Positions 11,987 to 13,425 of a stretch of 13,425 bases of DNA are shown piece by piece. The position numbers and the translations under genes were made by a program. How positions within the stretch are numbered: the stretch's first letter is position 1; each line of letters starts with the position of its first letter. Where the stretch lies: positions 1 to 13,425 of the forward strand of contig JAHFJT010000011.1 in NCBI GenBank assembly GCA_023245695.1, read 5' to 3'. The notes under the pieces are model-generated. The model was not told the DNA's origin and ran no database searches. It worked only from the letters and a program-made list of their open reading frames with translations. This DNA is from Candidatus Peregrinibacteria bacterium. Lineage in GTDB: Bacteria; Patescibacteriota; Gracilibacteria; UBA1369; UBA12463.

Positions 11987-13425
11987 ATGTTTACGCCTGT
12001 GAATCCCCGCCAGTCATTTCCTGATCTTGAGCATGAAGTCCTCGATTTTTGGCAGCAGAATAAAATTTTTGAGCGATCGGTCGAGCAACGAAAAGGCCGA
12101 AAAAAGTACGTGTTTTTCGATGGCCCACCCTTTGCGAACGGACTTCCGCACTATGGGCATATTCTTGCAAGTTCTCTGAAAGACGCCGTAACACGGTACT
12201 GGACCATGAAGGGTTACTACGTGCCACGTGAAAATGGCTGGGACTGCCATGGTCTTCCGGTGGAGTACGAAATTGAGAAGGAGCTGAAGCTTTCTGGTCG
12301 CAAACAGATCGTCGAGATGGGAGTGGAGAAGTTTAACGATGCCTGCCGAGAGAGCGTGTTCCGATACACGCATGAGTGGGAGAAGCTGATCAAGCGTCTT
12401 GGACGCTGGGTGGATTTTGAGAATAGCTACGCGACGCTCGATAACACGTACATGGAGTCGATCTGGTGGGTCTTCAAGCAAATTTGGGACAAGAAGAAGG
12501 TCTACGAGGGTTATAAATCTATGCACATTTGTCCGCGTTGTGAAACGACTCTCTCGAACTTTGAGGTGAGCCAGGGATATAAGGACATTACGGATTTTTC
12601 TGTGGTGGCGAAGTTCAAGCTCAAGGATTTTGAGAATACCTACGTACTCGCGTGGACGACGACGCCATGGACGTTGCCGACAAATATCGCACTCTGTCTC
12701 AATCCAGAGGTGAATTACGTGAAGGTTTCGGCGCTCAATGATGCCGGAGAAAAAGAGTTTTATATTTTGGCGGCCGCTCGAGTTGCTGCAATTTTTGGTG
12801 AACGGGAGTACGAGGTTGTTGAAGATATCATGCCGAAGTCCCTGGAAGGAAAGGTCTATGAGCCGCTCTTTGATTTTTACATGGATCTCGTCGATGGCAG
12901 CAATGGCCAGCCAAAAAAGAAGACTTATGAAATTGTTCTTGATAGTTATGTAACTACGGAAGATGGTACGGGCGTGGTGCATATTGCGCCGATGTTTGGT
13001 GAAGACGATCATCGTGTTGCCTTGAAATATGGTATGCAGGAGTCATTTTTTCAGCATGTGAAACTTGATGGGACGTTTGTGGATCGGGTGAAGCCGTGGG
13101 CGGGAAAGTTTGCGAAGTCGCAGGACTCGAATATTGTCGCGTATCTCAAAGAGCATAACTCGGTCTTCAATGCCTTCAATATTCGGCACAGCTATCCACA
13201 CTGTTGGCGCTGTGATACCCCATTGCTCAACTACTTTACGACCTCGTGGTTCATCCGCGTGACGGATGTGAAGGACGACATGATTGTTAATAATAAAAAA
13301 ATTGCGTGGCAGCCGGAGCATATTCAAGAAGGTCGTTTTGGAAAATGGCTCGAAGGATCTCGCGACTGGGCGATCTCCCGAAATCGATTCTGGGGATGTC
13401 CGATTCCGATCTGGAAGTGTACGAA
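11987..13425 (+). CDS. ileS: Isoleucyl-tRNA synthetase, type 2 (5' part)
   Basis: The frame is open from the ATG at 11987 to the window edge: 479 codons of an enzyme that is usually about 1000-1050 residues, so roughly half is present. IleRS charges tRNA-Ile and edits valine errors. Visible are the class I motif HYGH (55-58) within DGPPFANGLPHYGH, GWDCHGLPVE, a CPRC metal-knuckle-like pair, the editing-domain strand AWTTTPWTLPTNIAL and the editing motif GTGVVHIAPMFGEDDHRV with its conserved Asp. HCWRC and WAISRNRFWGCPIPIW follow near the end. The PFANGLPHYGH form and SRNRFWGCPIPIW match the eukaryotic/type 2 class, not the E. coli class (PYANG..H.GH). Type 2 enzymes are known for low sensitivity to mupirocin. 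The KMSKS loop and the anticodon-binding domain lie beyond the window. Confidence 0.96.
   Translation, partial: MFTPVNPRQSFPDLEHEVLDFWQQNKIFERSVEQRKGRKKYVFFDGPPFANGLPHYGHILASSLKDAVTRYWTMKGYYVPRENGWDCHGLPVEYEIEKELKLSGRKQIVEMGVEKFNDACRESVFRYTHEWEKLIKRLGRWVDFENSYATLDNTYMESIWWVFKQIWDKKKVYEGYKSMHICPRCETTLSNFEVSQGYKDITDFSVVAKFKLKDFENTYVLAWTTTPWTLPTNIALCLNPEVNYVKVSALNDAGEKEFYILAAARVAAIFGEREYEVVEDIMPKSLEGKVYEPLFDFYMDLVDGSNGQPKKKTYEIVLDSYVTTEDGTGVVHIAPMFGEDDHRVALKYGMQESFFQHVKLDGTFVDRVKPWAGKFAKSQDSNIVAYLKEHNSVFNAFNIRHSYPHCWRCDTPLLNYFTTSWFIRVTDVKDDMIVNNKKIAWQPEHIQEGRFGKWLEGSRDWAISRNRFWGCPIPIWKCT

Noticed and set aside
12014..13012. A 332-codon open frame on the minus strand opposite ileS
   Set aside because: The plus strand is an unmistakable IleRS through this whole region. 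The opposite frame is open only because of the codon use of ileS; its translation has no recognisable domain.
1..13425. Recoding of TGA as glycine (Gracilibacteria/Absconditabacteria code)
   Set aside because: All conserved genes are full length under the standard bacterial code and use GGN for glycine, with no in-frame TGA; only the absence of TGA stops is left to explain.
1..13425. Mobile elements, CRISPR arrays, phage genes or toxin-antitoxin pairs
   Set aside because: No transposase, integrase, repeat-spacer structure, long terminal repeats or toxin gene was seen; the only candidate antitoxin-like protein has no partner.

Overview
This window reads as ordinary chromosomal DNA of a bacterium of medium GC content. 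It is densely packed and carries no mobile element, phage gene or CRISPR array. It holds one tRNA gene and sixteen protein genes (the last cut by the window edge). My best guess for the organism is a member of the Patescibacteria (Candidate Phyla Radiation). That guess is an inference from compact gene packing, short start regions without a Shine-Dalgarno sequence, several small genes of unknown family, a eukaryote-like isoleucyl-tRNA synthetase and complete absence of TGA among the fifteen visible stop codons (ten TAA, five TAG). Glycine is encoded by GGN codons throughout and no conserved gene has an in-frame TGA, so the standard bacterial code applies to these genes.

Left part (1-3542): tRNA-Val(CAC) with its own promoter; a 34-residue lysine-rich mini-protein; a strong hairpin that can terminate from both sides; a cold-shock-domain protein on the minus strand; a UPF0213-type GIY-YIG protein whose promoter shares its -35 region with a divergent minus-strand promoter; a 208-residue protein of unknown family with a possible C-terminal helix-turn-helix; and a 612-residue DUF4153-like membrane protein on the minus strand.

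Centre (3566-10002): a purine and nitrogen block. purA (minus strand, followed by the DUF4153-like gene) is divergent from a small ribbon-helix-helix protein gene, then purC, the ammonium channel amt, a small unknown gene, purE and purB. PurE looks like the class II type, which carboxylates AIR directly. PurE, PurC and PurB convert AIR to AICAR; PurA and PurB convert IMP to AMP. No other purine genes are in the window.

Right part (10040-13425): a 220-residue unknown protein, dcd (Mycobacterium/Methanocaldococcus-like, possibly bifunctional dCTP deaminase-dUTPase) with a perfect 20-bp palindrome upstream, a convergent unknown minus-strand gene, and the 5' part of ileS of the type 2 (eukaryote-like) class.

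The most unusual signal is not a gene. Almost every start codon is preceded by a short pyrimidine-rich leader that often contains a TACCCC-like box (purA, the ribbon-helix-helix gene, purC, amt, purE; a weaker form at purB), and no gene has a convincing AGGAGG. Several -10 boxes lie so close to the ATG that transcripts would be leaderless or have leaders of only about 10-20 nt. No stretch longer than 300 bases lacks a gene; the longest gap is 4856-5099.
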